The notes beneath the pieces were generated by a model. It worked only from the letters and a program-made list of their open reading frames with translations, was not told where the DNA came from and searched no databases. A program made the position numbers and the translations under genes. From positions 1 through 40,471 of the forward strand of contig DASWID010000123.1 of assembly GCA_036397855.1 (NCBI GenBank): a stretch of DNA of 40,471 nt, given 5' to 3'. The stretch's first letter is position 1. Every line of letters starts with the position of its first letter. Shown here piece by piece: positions 15,030 to 24,934 of the stretch. Source of the stretch: Thermodesulfobacteriota bacterium (GTDB taxonomy: Bacteria; Desulfobacterota_D; UBA1144; Nemesobacterales; CSP1-2).

Positions 15030-16227
15030 TTAGTATCTCATTAAATGAATCTTCTAGTTTTTCTATAGCGAAATCAATTTCCTTTCTGTTCACTATGAGA
15101 GGTGGGAGTATCCTTATGACATTATCGACTGTCAGAATTGTGAGTAGGCCTTTTTCCATGCATTTACTCACAACTTCTCTTGTTTTTTCTTTGCTCTTCA
15201 GCTCCAATCCGAGTATGAGACCCCTTCCCCTCGCGTTCCTTATTAAAGGGATATATTTTTTCTCTAATCTTTTAAGTCCATCTAAAAAGTATGCTCCCAT
15301 CTTGGCGGTATTGTCGAGAAGCCCATTGTTAATGATTGTATTCAAGACCGCGCTACCTAAATGCATTGCAAGAGGGTTTCCTCCGAGGGTGGAGCCATGG
15401 GATCCCGGCGTAAAAGACATTGCGACATCATCACGCGCCAGTAGGGCCCCACAGGGAATTCCTCCACCCAATGCCTTAGCTAGGGTCATGATATCTGGTT
15501 TTATTCCTGAGTGCTCATAAGCAAATAGCCTCCCTGTTCGTCCAAGCCCAACTTGGACTTCGTCGAGGATCAAGAGGACCTTTCTCTTAGTGCAGATTTC
15601 TCTTACTCTTTTGAGGTAACCATTAGGAGGAATAACAACTCCATTTTCTCCTTGTATAGGTTCAAGGATCATTGCACAAATCTTTTCGTCGTCTAGCGCA
15701 TCTTGAAGAGGCTCTATTTCACCATAAGGGATGAACTTAAAACCTTTAAGGAGTGGTTGAAATCCCTTCTGATATTTCTTCTGGCCAGTCGCGCTGAGAG
15801 CGCCCATAGTTCTACCATGGAACGAGCCACGAGCCGCAACAATCTTGTATCTATGACCATTTTCCTCACCCCATTTCCTAGAAAGCTTTATAGCGGCTTC
15901 ATTTGCTTCAGTCCCGCTGTTGCAGAAAAAAACCTTATCTGCAAAGGAGTTTTTAACGAGAACTTCGGCAAGATCGGCTTGTTCTTCTATTTGAAATAAG
16001 TTACATACTGTAAGCGTTTTTTTTGCCTGCTCACGTAACGCACGCATTATGGCAGGGTGACGGTGTCCTAAATTTGTAACGGCTATTCCAGAAGTAAAAT
16101 CTAAATATTTTTTCCCGTCATTACCCCACAACCAGCATCCTTTTCCACGTTTGAATGCAATTGGATATCGACTATAAGTGCTCATCAGAAATCTTTGAGA
16201 TTTTGAAATCAATCTTTGGGTATTCAC
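15022..16227 (-). CDS. argD: Acetylornithine aminotransferase
   Basis: A PLP-dependent class III aminotransferase that turns N-acetylglutamate semialdehyde into N-acetylornithine, and may also serve succinyl-diaminopimelate. It has 401 residues. Visible are the phosphate-binding NSGTEANE (103-110), FHGRTMGALSATGQ, the cofactor Asp222 in LDEVQVGLGRTG and the Schiff-base Lys251 in TLAKALGGGIPCGA. It overlaps argB by 4 bases (ATGA type) and argF by 8, which indicates one translationally coupled operon. Family members with other substrates exist (GABA, ornithine); the operon settles the role. Confidence 0.95.
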   Translation of the reverse strand: MNTQRLISKSQRFLMSTYSRYPIAFKRGKGCWLWGNDGKKYLDFTSGIAVTNLGHRHPAIMRALREQAKKTLTVCNLFQIEEQADLAEVLVKNSFADKVFFCNSGTEANEAAIKLSRKWGEENGHRYKIVAARGSFHGRTMGALSATGQKKYQKGFQPLLKGFKFIPYGEIEPLQDALDDEKICAMILEPIQGENGVVIPPNGYLKRVREICTKRKVLLILDEVQVGLGRTGRLFAYEHSGIKPDIMTLAKALGGGIPCGALLARDDVAMSFTPGSHGSTLGGNPLAMHLGSAVLNTIINNGLLDNTAKMGAYFLDGLKRLEKKYIPLIRNARGRGLILGLELKSKEKTREVVSKCMEKGLLTILTVDNVIRILPPLIVNRKEIDFAIEKLEDSFNEILNA

Positions 16228-17105
16228 AGCCGTATCTCGGTTCCTATACCGGCGTCGGTAAATATTTCAAGGATAAGAGCCCTCTCAACCCTTCCATCGA
16301 TTATATGAACTTTATCTACACCCTCGTGTAACGACTCTATCGCACACATAACCTTGGGGATCATCCCGCTTGATATTGCCCCCGTCCTTATCAAATCCCT
16401 GGCAGAAGATTCAGTGAGTGTCGAGACGAGATTGTTGTCATTATCTAGTATTCCAGGAACGTTTGTGAGGATTACAAGCTTGACTGCGTTTAGCGCTCCG
16501 GCTATCTTGCCTGCAACGTGATCAGCATTTATGTTATAGGTTCCACCATCCTCGTCAAACCCAATTGGGGCTATGACTGGGATATAACCAGCGTTCTCTA
16601 AGACCTTTATCAGATTCGGATTTATTTTTTCTACTTCTCCCACCATACCAAGATCTTCATTCTTGGGTATTTTTATATTGTTTTCTAGTTCAAGTTTTGA
16701 AACATCGATTTTTCTAGCAAGAATTATTTTTCCTTCCTTACCCGAAATACCAATAGCGTTTCCTCCAAGAGTTTGAATCGCTGCAACTATTTTTTGGTTT
16801 ATTTTCCCAACCAGAACCATTTCAACCACTTCCATCGTCTCCGAATCCGTGACCCTTAGTCCGGCAACAAACCTCGATTCTTTACCGAGCCGTTCGAGCA
16901 GGTTTCCAATCTGGGGGCCACCACCATGCACAACAACGGGGTTCATGCCGACATATCTCATCAATACTATATCCCTCGCGAAATTATGAAGCTCTTCATC
17001 TCCAACACTACCACCGTACTTAATTACAATAGTCTTTCCGTGAAAATCCTTTATATATGGAAGAGCCTCAACCAGTGTCTGTGCTTTCTCAATTAAGTGT
17101 TTCAT
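16224..17105 (-). CDS. argB: Acetylglutamate kinase
   Basis: It phosphorylates N-acetylglutamate, the second step of arginine synthesis and usually the control point. The 293-residue protein carries KYGGS (29-33), VVHGGGPQI, the N-acetylglutamate-binding region VAGLRVTDSETM and the ATP-binding ILTNVPGILD. The long N-terminal helix (HLIEKAQTLVEALPYIKDFHG) resembles the extension of hexameric, arginine-inhibited enzymes, so feedback inhibition by arginine is likely from family knowledge. It is the first gene of the argB-argD-argF operon. Confidence 0.96.
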   Translation of the reverse strand: MKHLIEKAQTLVEALPYIKDFHGKTIVIKYGGSVGDEELHNFARDIVLMRYVGMNPVVVHGGGPQIGNLLERLGKESRFVAGLRVTDSETMEVVEMVLVGKINQKIVAAIQTLGGNAIGISGKEGKIILARKIDVSKLELENNIKIPKNEDLGMVGEVEKINPNLIKVLENAGYIPVIAPIGFDEDGGTYNINADHVAGKIAGALNAVKLVILTNVPGILDNDNNLVSTLTESSARDLIRTGAISSGMIPKVMCAIESLHEGVDKVHIIDGRVERALILEIFTDAGIGTEIRL

Positions 17106-17513
17106 TGTGCTATGAAAAAATTAAAAAATATAAGCTGATAATTATAGATCAAATATAGATTATTTCCAATTAATTCATCGGTTTGAACAAATTGATAAAT
17201 CATTGTCTGTAATGTTATGAAAAATCTCGCTATAGTATTATCGTTTTAAGATCCAGTGACAGGAAATTTCGCCTCATCTACTTTCCCGATGTGTTTATTG
17301 GGTATAAAATTCGACTCTTTGACCATTACTTTGACAGCTGGTCGGTATTTCAACATCTAATCGATGCTGGAAACCGTGCAAATTAAGTGGTATGTTCGCT
17401 CAGGCGAGTACTTGGACAAGGTCAATGTAAGATACGCGAAGCAAACTCGAATTTAATCAGTTGTCGGCAACAGACCCTATATTCTTATAGCATACTAAAC
17501 TTGTGTTTAGCAT
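17106..17513. other. Non-coding interval upstream of argB
   Basis: About 400 AT-rich bases between argB and the methyltransferase, both on the minus strand. It holds the argB promoter candidate at 17141-17169 and a weak hairpin (CTAAAC-TTGT-GTTTAG, 17495-17510) just past the methyltransferase stop, with no T-tract. I see no convincing gene or structured RNA in the rest. Confidence 0.5.
17141..17169 (-). promoter_or_regulatory. Candidate sigma70 promoter for argB-argD-argF
   Basis: Read on the minus strand, TTGGAA (17169-17164) and a perfect TATAAT (17146-17141) are spaced by 17 bp. They would start transcription about 30 bases before the argB ATG. The -35 matches at four of six positions. 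I see no clear ARG box. Confidence 0.45.
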
Positions 17514-18440
17514 CTATTTTGTAGAATCATGATTAGCCACTATCAGCGTCATATGATCATTCAGGTCGAGTAAAATGCCTGCCAGGATAATTGGCGTAAA
17601 GAGAGCAAGGTTAGCCAGCGTAGGTTTTTGGCTTAGAAATCTCGCTAATCGAGTTTCTCGGCCAAAAAAGCGACTTAGACTTGCAGGATACCACAGCGGA
17701 GATGGCATTTGATAAAATCTAAGTATCTTATAACAGACCTTTTGAATGAGTCTTGACAGAGTCTTTGGTTTGTAGAAATGGAGATGCCAGGGTAAAACCC
17801 ATTCCCAATTTTCGTTGAAAAGATAGCGTCCAATCGAATCTATATTTGGTATGACAATAACCAATACGCCATCTTTTTTCAGAAAGGATTTGATTCTTGT
17901 TAAAAAAGTACATGGATCTGATATATGTTCTAGAATATGACGAAGGATTATGACGTCAAATTGTTCTCCAGGCTGGTAGTCCTCGAAACAACTTCGGACT
18001 ATATTGATACCGTAGATATTCTGTCCAAAGAGACTACGGTTTTCGGAAGGTTCGAGACCAGTTACGGAGAATCCGCTCTTTTGCCAGATAGAGGTGGTCC
18101 ATCCGGTTCCGCAGCCAATATCTAGAAGTGATGGTCGAGGATTGGTAATGAGTTTTTTGACATGCCGTATTTCCTTATTGATTACCAGTTTTTCGTACAA
18201 AAACTTTAAAAACTGATTCTGAAATAACTCTGCGTCAGATAAGCTGTGCATATTCCTTGAGCTCAGACTCGTAAGAGGAACCGGATGTATGAACATGTGA
18301 GTGCATGAGGCACACTGTAGAATATTAGAACTTTGCCGGTCATGGTGGTAGGTATATCGAGTTGTTGCGTCCCATGAATCACAGACAACACAGGGTAGAT
18401 GCATGATACGGTTATATTTACTCCGAATTAATTTGGGCAT
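17514..18440 (-). CDS. Class I SAM-dependent methyltransferase with N-terminal zinc ribbon
   Basis: A 308-residue methyltransferase. Two CxxC pairs (Cys17/20 and Cys43/46) form a zinc-ribbon-like N-terminal module. The SAM-binding domain follows with LLDIGCGTGWTT (105-116), the acidic strand end GLEPSE, FDVIILRHILEHISDP and LVIVIPNIDS. HLHFYKPKTLSRLIQKVC is typical of the Methyltransf_11/23-type enzymes found in O-antigen and glycan clusters. A hydrophobic stretch (LANLALFTPIILAGILLDL) near the C terminus may touch the membrane. Its substrate cannot be told, since no glycosyltransferase is adjacent. The gene stands alone, with over 100 bases on each side. Confidence 0.82.
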   Translation of the reverse strand: MPKLIRSKYNRIMHLPCVVCDSWDATTRYTYHHDRQSSNILQCASCTHMFIHPVPLTSLSSRNMHSLSDAELFQNQFLKFLYEKLVINKEIRHVKKLITNPRPSLLDIGCGTGWTTSIWQKSGFSVTGLEPSENRSLFGQNIYGINIVRSCFEDYQPGEQFDVIILRHILEHISDPCTFLTRIKSFLKKDGVLVIVIPNIDSIGRYLFNENWEWVLPWHLHFYKPKTLSRLIQKVCYKILRFYQMPSPLWYPASLSRFFGRETRLARFLSQKPTLANLALFTPIILAGILLDLNDHMTLIVANHDSTK

Positions 18441-18549
18441 TTAATATCTATTTAGATGTAATAAGTAATCTTTTATCAATCGCCGAGTGCAGATAGCATA
18501 ATTACAAAAGCCAAGGATGTAAATAGGGGTGCCCTAACCTATTCAGTTT

Positions 18550-19167
18550 CTATTTATTTTTATTTAAATCATGTTTGTTAACTGCTTCTAAAATTGCCTC
18601 AGTGATTTTCTCTCCTCCTTTTTCCGACGGTTCGATCGGTGTGGCATAATCTTTGTCCTCATTAAAAATCATTCTAAGATCGATCAACCTTGAGCATGAC
18701 CCGAATGCTTCACTTGTGATACAGTCATTAAAGATTGATAAGGCCAGTTTTGACAATTTTTGTACTCTGGGATCAGGGAATCTGGGGTAGTATATTGTGC
18801 AAATTAGAATGGGCAGTTTGTAGCTAAGGGCATTTTTAAGCATCATTCGGTAATTATTACGGAATGCATCTTGTATATCTGCCAGCTTAAGTAAAACCTC
18901 AGAAACTGAGTTCGCTCTCTCATTAAGAATGTCTGCGTGGCTCAGGGCGTCATTTCCTCCCACACTTAAAACCAGAAAGCTTGCGTCTTCCGGAAGTTGC
19001 TTCAGCTGATATATTATGTCATTTATCATGCTGCCATCTCTTGCTAGAAGAGTCGCTTTCCAGCCATCTGGAAGTCTATTCCTCAAGAGGTTTATAACGT
19101 CCAAATTGAATGGCACGTATGCGGCATTGTCTAATGTGGAATCTCCTAGCAAAATAATATGTTGCAT
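18550..19167 (-). CDS. SGNH/GDSL-type hydrolase-like protein lacking the usual catalytic His
   Basis: A 205-residue protein without a signal peptide that has block I (LLGDSTLDN, Ser10 nucleophile), the oxyanion-hole block GGNDAL (70-75) and ILICTIYYPRF, all typical of SGNH esterases. In block V the family normally has DxxH. Here the region reads DYATPIEPSEKGGEKI (173-188) with no His, although the following helix fits. Either another residue completes the triad or the protein has changed function. It has no operon partner: the radical SAM gene upstream is divergent, and the methyltransferase lies 109 bases downstream on the same strand. Substrate unknown. Confidence 0.75.
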   Translation of the reverse strand: MQHIILLGDSTLDNAAYVPFNLDVINLLRNRLPDGWKATLLARDGSMINDIIYQLKQLPEDASFLVLSVGGNDALSHADILNERANSVSEVLLKLADIQDAFRNNYRMMLKNALSYKLPILICTIYYPRFPDPRVQKLSKLALSIFNDCITSEAFGSCSRLIDLRMIFNEDKDYATPIEPSEKGGEKITEAILEAVNKHDLNKNK

Positions 19168-19292
19168 TTTATCAGTCCAAAATGAATTGTATGTCCATAA
19201 ACTTGCTGATTAAATATTGTATCTTGTATGTGTTTATAAGAACCGGATTTGATGTTCTTAGCAGCTTTAATTATAATTTTTATCGGGATTAA

Positions 19293-20300
19293 ATGATAGG
19301 CAGAATATTCAGGGGCAGAGCACCAAATCATGTTTCAGATCCGAGATGGGTGATTTCGCGCTCCGATTACACGCCTTCATACCTGGTTACCTACGAAACC
19401 GACAAACATATTTTTCAGGAGAAGGTGGAACGGGCTCTCGATGTGCTTCGAAACTGTGAGGCCTGTCCCCGTAACTGTCATATAAATAGACTTGAAGATC
19501 GAACCGCGGTGTGCAGGTCTGGCCGTTATTCATACGTAGCGAGCGCATTTCCACATTTTGGCGAAGAAGATTGTTTGAGGGGTTGGAGAGGATCTGGAAC
19601 TATCTTCTTTTCCTTTTGCAATTTGAAATGTGTTTTCTGTCAGAACTTTGACATCTCTTGGGAGGGGAATGGACAGGTTCTTACGCCTGAACAGCTTGCG
19701 GGTGTTATGATTCATCTTCAGGAGTCGGGATGTCATAACATTAATTTCGTGACTCCTGAGCATGTTGTCCCGCAAGTAATCGAGGCAATACCCATAGCCA
19801 TTGGTAGGGGTTTAAATTTGCCGATAGTTTATAACACCAGCGCCTATGACTCCATGCATTCGCTTCGGTTGATGGAGGGCATCGTGGATATTTATATGCC
19901 GGACTTTAAGTTCTGGGACGGAGAGTTTTCATTCCTTTACATGTCTGCTCGGGATTATCCTATAATTGCGCGAGCGGCAATAAGGGAAATGCACCGTCAG
20001 GTGGGTCCGTTAAGATTTGACAAAGATGGATTGGCATTAAGGGGGCTTCTGGTTCGTCATTTGGTCATGCCGAACCGTGTTTCTCATACACGAGATATTT
20101 GTAGATTCATTGCAAATGAAATATCGAGGGATACCTATATTAACATAATGGATCAATACAGGCCGGAGGGTAGGGTGCTAAGAAAACCTGAAAAATACCA
20201 TGCGATAAACCGCAGAACTACCAGTTCGGAATATGAGGAAGCTCTGACTATTGCCCGTGAGGAGGGTCTTTACCGCATAGATCAAAGGTGGATGCATTAA
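19293..20300 (+). CDS. Radical SAM protein of the PflA-like (COG1313) type
   Basis: A 335-residue radical SAM protein. The cluster motif CxxxCxxC is Cys109, Cys113 and Cys116 (FCNLKCVFCQNF). Ahead of it an extra Cys group (55, 58, 62 in NCEACPRNC, and 74 in AVCR) probably holds metal or a second cluster. GHNINFVTPEHVVPQ-like and DIYMPDFKFWD segments are typical of COG1313 proteins, which resemble pyruvate formate-lyase activases but whose targets are unknown. The AMMECR/MEMO genes sometimes linked to such proteins are not here. It is divergent from the SGNH hydrolase with a 125-base shared upstream region. Confidence 0.85.
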   Translation: MIGRIFRGRAPNHVSDPRWVISRSDYTPSYLVTYETDKHIFQEKVERALDVLRNCEACPRNCHINRLEDRTAVCRSGRYSYVASAFPHFGEEDCLRGWRGSGTIFFSFCNLKCVFCQNFDISWEGNGQVLTPEQLAGVMIHLQESGCHNINFVTPEHVVPQVIEAIPIAIGRGLNLPIVYNTSAYDSMHSLRLMEGIVDIYMPDFKFWDGEFSFLYMSARDYPIIARAAIREMHRQVGPLRFDKDGLALRGLLVRHLVMPNRVSHTRDICRFIANEISRDTYINIMDQYRPEGRVLRKPEKYHAINRRTTSSEYEEALTIAREEGLYRIDQRWMH

Positions 20301-20410
20301 TAGAAAAGTTCAAAGCCTTCTTTGTTGTATTCGCTTTTATAACTCGTGAGGGAGTTCTCCTTAAGGCAAAAAAATTAAGATTTCAACTTACTGGCGTGTA
20401 TGATTATTAA

Positions 20411-21742
20411 TTACAAGATATAACGACTGAGGTCCCTGTCCTTCACAATATCAGAAATCCTGTCTCTAATGTATTTGGCATCGATAACAACCTTACCATT
20501 TTTCATTTCAGGGGCATTAAAGGAGACTTCTTCCAACATCTTTTCCATGATCGTGTGCAGCCTTCTCGCACCTATATTTTCTGTAGACTCATTCACGTAT
20601 GCTGCGGTTTCTGCAATTTCTGCGATGGCATCTTCTTTGAATTCGAGTTCTATGTTCTCCGTTTTAAGCAGCTCGGTGTATTGCTTGATCAGTGCATTCT
20701 TTGGTTCTGTAAGAATACTTACAAAGTCTTCCGTGGTAAGTGGTTCTAGTTCGACTCGAATTGGGAATCTGCCCTGTAACTCTGGGATGAGGTCAGAGGG
20801 TTTTGATACGTGAAAGGCTCCTGCTCCAACAAAAAGGATGTGATCGGTTCTAACAATACCATGCTTGGTGTTTACCGTGCAGCCTTCTATTATGGGAAGT
20901 AAGTCCCTTTGAACACCCTCCCTTGAAACATCGGGTCCCCCCGTAGTCTCCCTGGCGGCAATCTTGTCAATCTCGTCGATGAAAATGATTCCGGCTTGTT
21001 CGACCCTCTCAATAGCAAGTTTTACTACCTTGTCAGTATCAATTAATTTCTGAGCTTCCTCATGAATCAGGATCTCCCTTGCTTCAGGTACTTTTACCTT
21101 TCTTTTCTTTGTGCGTTTTGGAAAAAGGTTACCGAGCATATCGGAGATATTTACGTCCATCTCTTCGACACCAGACGGCGTAAAAACTTGCATGGGGAAG
21201 TTTCTTGAAGTCACTTCAACGTCTAGGTACCTATCATCGAGTTTTCCCTCTCTTAGCAATTTTCTCAGTTTCTCTCTAGTATCACTCTGCGTTTCTTCAT
21301 CAGCTTCATTAGTCTTACTCTTTGGATATAAGAGATCTAATATCCTTTCCTCCGCTAGATCCTCAGCTTTTGACTGAACGGTGTGTTTTTCCTCCTCTGT
21401 GATATCTCTGATTGCGATGTCCGTAAGGTCACGTATCATGGATTCAACGTCTCTACCTACGTAACCGACTTCCGTAAACTTCGATGCTTCAACCTTAAGG
21501 AACGGAGCTTGAGCGAGCTTCGCCAGCCTTCTTGCAATCTCTGTCTTCCCTACCCCAGTTGGGCCAATCATTAATATGTTTTTTGGCGCGATCTCGTCTC
21601 TGAGATCAGGATGCACGTGTTGGCGCCTCCAGCGGTTCCTGAGCGCAATGGCTACGGCTCTTTTCGCTTTTTGTTGACCTATTATATATTTATCTAATTC
21701 TGAGACGATTTCTCTGGGCGTAAAGAATGGTTTATTGGTCAT
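20411..21742 (-). CDS. hslU: ATP-dependent protease ATPase subunit HslU
   Basis: The AAA+ unfoldase of the HslUV (ClpYQ) protease; it unfolds substrates and feeds them to HslV. At 443 residues it is of normal size. Walker A is GPTGVGKT (60-67). Walker B is IIFIDEIDK. The pore-loop GYVGRD and the sensor/Arg-finger region [12 protein letters not shown] are present, and the C-terminal tail RYIL is the part that docks into HslV. The substrate-recruiting I domain lies between Walker A and B. It overlaps hslV by 11 bases, so the two subunits are translationally coupled. Confidence 0.97.
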   Translation of the reverse strand: MTNKPFFTPREIVSELDKYIIGQQKAKRAVAIALRNRWRRQHVHPDLRDEIAPKNILMIGPTGVGKTEIARRLAKLAQAPFLKVEASKFTEVGYVGRDVESMIRDLTDIAIRDITEEEKHTVQSKAEDLAEERILDLLYPKSKTNEADEETQSDTREKLRKLLREGKLDDRYLDVEVTSRNFPMQVFTPSGVEEMDVNISDMLGNLFPKRTKKRKVKVPEAREILIHEEAQKLIDTDKVVKLAIERVEQAGIIFIDEIDKIAARETTGGPDVSREGVQRDLLPIIEGCTVNTKHGIVRTDHILFVGAGAFHVSKPSDLIPELQGRFPIRVELEPLTTEDFVSILTEPKNALIKQYTELLKTENIELEFKEDAIAEIAETAAYVNESTENIGARRLHTIMEKMLEEVSFNAPEMKNGKVVIDAKYIRDRISDIVKDRDLSRYIL

Positions 21743-22280
21743 GTTCGGGTAATTCCTCTATGATAATCTTGTCATTTGTGTAAATGCATAGGTTTGCAGC
21801 GATTTTGAGTGACTCTTCCACAATTTCGCGTGCCCCTAAATTCGAATGTTTTAAAAGCGCAATTGATGCTGATTGAGCAAAGGGACCACCAGAACCAATA
21901 GCGATTACATTCTCATCTGGTTCCAAGATATCCCCGCTTCCAGAGATCAGGAACATACTTTCCTTGTCAGCTATTGCTAATAATGCTTCCAGTCTTCTCA
22001 ATACCCTGTCGGTTCGCCAATCCTTCGCGAGTTCGACTGCCGCTCTTCTGAGGTTACCTCTGTATTCTTCGAGCTTCGCTTCGAACTTGTCAAAAAGAGT
22101 CATTGCATCAGCCGTCGCGCCGGCAAATCCAACAATCACTTTGTTATTGTATATCTTCCTCACCTTCTTTGCGGTATGTTTTATTGCTGTTTGACCGAGT
22201 GTTACCTGGCCATCTCCCCCCATAGCGACCTTTCCATTTTTACTTACACAAATAATTGTAGTTCCGTGGAATTTATGCAT
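21732..22280 (-). CDS. hslV: ATP-dependent protease proteolytic subunit HslV
   Basis: The proteasome-like peptidase of HslUV. The 182-residue precursor has a six-residue propeptide (MHKFHG) before Thr7, which becomes the N-terminal nucleophile ([23 protein letters not shown]). Further family blocks are [31 protein letters not shown] and [12 protein letters not shown]. It starts 2 bases after the xerC stop and overlaps hslU by 11 bases. The order xerC-hslV-hslU is a known conserved arrangement. Confidence 0.97.
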   Translation of the reverse strand: MHKFHGTTIICVSKNGKVAMGGDGQVTLGQTAIKHTAKKVRKIYNNKVIVGFAGATADAMTLFDKFEAKLEEYRGNLRRAAVELAKDWRTDRVLRRLEALLAIADKESMFLISGSGDILEPDENVIAIGSGGPFAQSASIALLKHSNLGAREIVEESLKIAANLCIYTNDKIIIEELPEHDQ

Positions 22281-22282
22281 TT

Positions 22283-23215
22283 CTAGGCTCGTGGATGAGT
22301 TTTATCGTAAACTTCCATAATCTTCTCAATCGAGGCATGGGTATATCGTTGAGTTGTTGACAGGCTTTTGTGGCCCAGCATCTCTTGTATAGCGCGGAGG
22401 TCTGCACCGCTTCCAAGAAGATGGGTTGCAAAAGTATGTCTCAAGACATGCGGACTGATGTTCTTTGGAATCCCTGACAAATTAGCGTACTTTTTCACTA
22501 TCCTTGCTATGCTTCTTACGGATAACCTACCACCCCGTGAGTTTATAAAAAGATAATCAACCTTTGGAGTAAGTTCGTTCCTCTTTTCTAAGAAATATTT
22601 AATGGCATTTATTGCCTTAGAACCTATGGGCACAATACGCTCTACACCACCCTTGCCAAGAACCTTGACGAATGAAGATGTAAGATCGGTATCTCCGGTT
22701 TTGATCCCATTAAGTTCACTTACCCTCAATCCACTTGAATAAAGCAGCTCGAGTATCGCTCGGTCCCTGACCCCTAAGACTTCATTGTCATCTGGTTTTT
22801 CTACAAGTACAAAGACTTCATCTACAGTCAGGAATGCGGGGGTTCGTCTTTCCCCCTTTGGGATCGGGACAAGCTTAGCTGGATTACTTGCTATCTTACC
22901 CTGTCTTATCAAAAATTCTAGAAAGTTTCTGATTGAAGTCAGCTTCCTTGAGATTGAGGCTTTGGAATTCTTATTGTAAAGCCTTCCTATAAACTCTCTT
23001 ATGTCAATCTCTTCTATTTTTGTTATGTCTATGTTTTTTGTGTCGGCGGGCAATCTATTTTTTTTCAAAAAATTCATGAACTGTGTCAGGTCGGTCATGT
23101 AGGCCCTAACCGTATGTTCAGAATAATTTCTTTCGGCGACTAGATAGCTCTTATACTTTTTAATATCATCGATCATTATTTTATTGACATTAATATAAAC
23201 ACCCCTCTTTATCAT
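22283..23215 (-). CDS. xerC: Tyrosine recombinase XerC/CodV
   Basis: A site-specific recombinase that resolves chromosome dimers with its partner at dif. The catalytic set is complete: Arg164, Lys188, His256, Arg259, His282 and Tyr291. The N-terminal SAM-like core-binding domain ([21 protein letters not shown]) is also intact. The protein has 310 residues from the first ATG; an in-frame ATG at 23176 would give 297 residues and fits the family start better, and neither has a clear ribosome binding site. Its place in the hslVU operon marks it as the housekeeping recombinase rather than a phage integrase. Confidence 0.92.
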   Translation of the reverse strand: MIKRGVYINVNKIMIDDIKKYKSYLVAERNYSEHTVRAYMTDLTQFMNFLKKNRLPADTKNIDITKIEEIDIREFIGRLYNKNSKASISRKLTSIRNFLEFLIRQGKIASNPAKLVPIPKGERRTPAFLTVDEVFVLVEKPDDNEVLGVRDRAILELLYSSGLRVSELNGIKTGDTDLTSSFVKVLGKGGVERIVPIGSKAINAIKYFLEKRNELTPKVDYLFINSRGGRLSVRSIARIVKKYANLSGIPKNISPHVLRHTFATHLLGSGADLRAIQEMLGHKSLSTTQRYTHASIEKIMEVYDKTHPRA

Positions 23216-23312
23216 TTCAAATTTGGGAAGGGGTATTTGATGCGATTAGTAAAGAAAACCGATGATGTTGCAGGCGGGCCACTAAGTCATGTTTAATTAA
23301 TACTTAACCCAC

Positions 23313-24716
23313 TTAATTTAACTCAAATACCATTTGATTCTTGGACAGTTCATCATAAAATAAGCCAGTAGACTCTATTCTTCTTGCGCCTATGTATCTT
23401 TTCTTATAATAATTAAAGTCTAGATCGTCGATTGTCACCATTTTGGATCTAGATGAAGCGTGTATGAATTTGTTGTCTCCAATATATATGCCGACATGTG
23501 AGGGGTACCTTGCGTACGTCCTAAAAAATACAAGATCACCGGTTGCAAGTTGGCTCTTTTGTACATATCTGCCAACGTTATATATATCTCGTGCAGTTCT
23601 AGGCAGGTCGATATTTAGAATCCCAAATACCTTTTTAACATATGCCGAGCAGTCTAAACCCGTAGACGGAGAGTTGCCGCCGAATTTATACGGAACTCCA
23701 AGAAACATCAATGCAGCATTGATAATTCGATTTGTTATTAGATCGAAATTATTATCGGCGTTTCGTTTTTGTTTATAATTATCAACCTTTTCATCGAGGG
23801 ATTGACTATTCAATTCATTTGGAATATTTAAATCTTGAAGTCTGGTTTTACCGGTAATTGTTCCGACTTGAATTACCGATTCTTTTTCATATTTTGAATC
23901 AGGAATTATCAATATATCTCCTGCGTTAACCGTATTATCGGTAATGTGATTTGCTTCTTTTATAGAATCGATAGGCACATCAAACCTCTTTGATAATTCT
24001 TCAATACTAACCCCGTCTTCCACTATGTACTTAATCGAGGGTTTTTCAAGTGTGATGCTCGTTATTATGCCATTGGTTCCCGTAGAAGGTATTTTGAGTA
24101 TCGCCCCTGTTTTCAGCATGGTACTCGAAAGTCCATTCGAATGCATTAACTCATTAACGGTTACGCCGAAGTTACTTGCGATTTCGTTTAATGTATCTCC
24201 TTTTTTCACAATATACTGGATCGGAGGTAGGGGCTCGGAGATTCGTATGGCCGATGGTTGATGGTTGTGCAGACCGTCGGGTATTTTCACCTCATTTTGA
24301 GGCTCATTGACTTTATGATCGGTCAAATCGAGGGAGGGGATAATTAGGATTTGTCCAATTTGAATTTTATCCTTATTCAGGTTGTTTGCTGCTTTTATAT
24401 CATTTATCGATACCGTAAATTTATCAGCTATCTCTAATAAAGTATCACCTCGAATAACTGTGTATTCTTTATTGTTGGAGTCGTTAACTATTGCAGGATT
24501 TAATTCACTTACCGATTCCGGAATCAAGATAATATTTCCTACACAGATTTTGTCTCTTTTTAAACCATTAACTTTTTTTAATTCGCTAACTGTGATGTTG
24601 AATCTTCTTGATAATTCATTTAGGGTATCGCCCTTTTTAACTATGTAATTATAGGCTGAGACGTTTGAGGAAAAGCATAATGTTACTGCAAGAAATAGAA
24701 ATCGTTTAATAGCCAT
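23313..24716 (-). CDS. Exported LysM-NlpC/P60 peptidoglycan endopeptidase
   Basis: A 467-residue cell-wall hydrolase. The signal peptide runs to SNVSA (residue 21). Four LysM modules (about 24-66, 85-127, 168-210 and 229-272) bind peptidoglycan; the first three keep the KGDTL/RGDTL start, while the fourth has EDGVSIE. A linker leads to an NlpC/P60 domain (330-447) with catalytic Cys356 in LDCSAYV, His407 in PSHVGIYIG and His419 in FIHASS. It should cleave stem peptides (D-Glu-DAP type) in the periplasm. The gene stands alone and has a very strong ribosome binding site, so it may be a regular cell-division or remodelling enzyme. Confidence 0.93.
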   Translation of the reverse strand: MAIKRFLFLAVTLCFSSNVSAYNYIVKKGDTLNELSRRFNITVSELKKVNGLKRDKICVGNIILIPESVSELNPAIVNDSNNKEYTVIRGDTLLEIADKFTVSINDIKAANNLNKDKIQIGQILIIPSLDLTDHKVNEPQNEVKIPDGLHNHQPSAIRISEPLPPIQYIVKKGDTLNEIASNFGVTVNELMHSNGLSSTMLKTGAILKIPSTGTNGIITSITLEKPSIKYIVEDGVSIEELSKRFDVPIDSIKEANHITDNTVNAGDILIIPDSKYEKESVIQVGTITGKTRLQDLNIPNELNSQSLDEKVDNYKQKRNADNNFDLITNRIINAALMFLGVPYKFGGNSPSTGLDCSAYVKKVFGILNIDLPRTARDIYNVGRYVQKSQLATGDLVFFRTYARYPSHVGIYIGDNKFIHASSRSKMVTIDDLDFNYYKKRYIGARRIESTGLFYDELSKNQMVFELN

Positions 24717-24723
24717 TATCCAT

Positions 24724-24730
24724 CCTCCTT
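24724..24730 (-). promoter_or_regulatory. Strong ribosome binding site of the LysM-NlpC gene
   Basis: On the minus strand AAGGAGG ends 7 bases before the ATG at 24716. It is a full anti-16S match and fixes this start. Confidence 0.8.
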
Positions 24731-24906
24731 AGGTGGGGAGATTTTCAGAAATAAATGCCTACATCTCGAGTAAGTCAGTAATACACTCCAGTCCTGTCGT
24801 GTGTCTTGCGTTATGAAAAATGATTAATTTCAAAGAACGATTAAAAAATTTCGAGATTATACCTTAAACCTCAGTCAATTGTAAAGGTTTATCTGAAATA
24901 TCAATG

Positions 24907-24934
24907 TTTACGCCGTAATATGTTATGTTACAAT
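24907..24934 (+). promoter_or_regulatory. Candidate promoter for gltB
   Basis: TTTACG (24907-24912), a 16-bp spacer and TACAAT (24929-24934). The -10 has five matches and the -35 four. The leader to the gltB ATG would be about 135 nt. Confidence 0.3.

Noticed and set aside
17106-17513. Structured RNA or riboswitch upstream of argB
   Set aside because: Only one weak 6-bp hairpin is visible, near the methyltransferase end; no conserved riboswitch core was recognised.
20301-20410. Bidirectional terminator between the radical SAM gene and hslU
   Set aside because: The small hairpin there (AACTC/GAGTT) is weak and the A/T-run does not directly follow a GC-rich stem.
22283-23215. Tyrosine recombinase as the integrase of a mobile element linked to the tRNA scar
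   Set aside because: It is co-oriented and 2 bases from hslV-hslU, the conserved xerC/codV position, and is 17 kb from the tRNA fragment. It is a housekeeping recombinase.
23443-24648. Open frames on the plus strand opposite the LysM-NlpC gene
   Set aside because: They are antisense shadows of the LysM repeats, have no ribosome binding sites and do not look like proteins.
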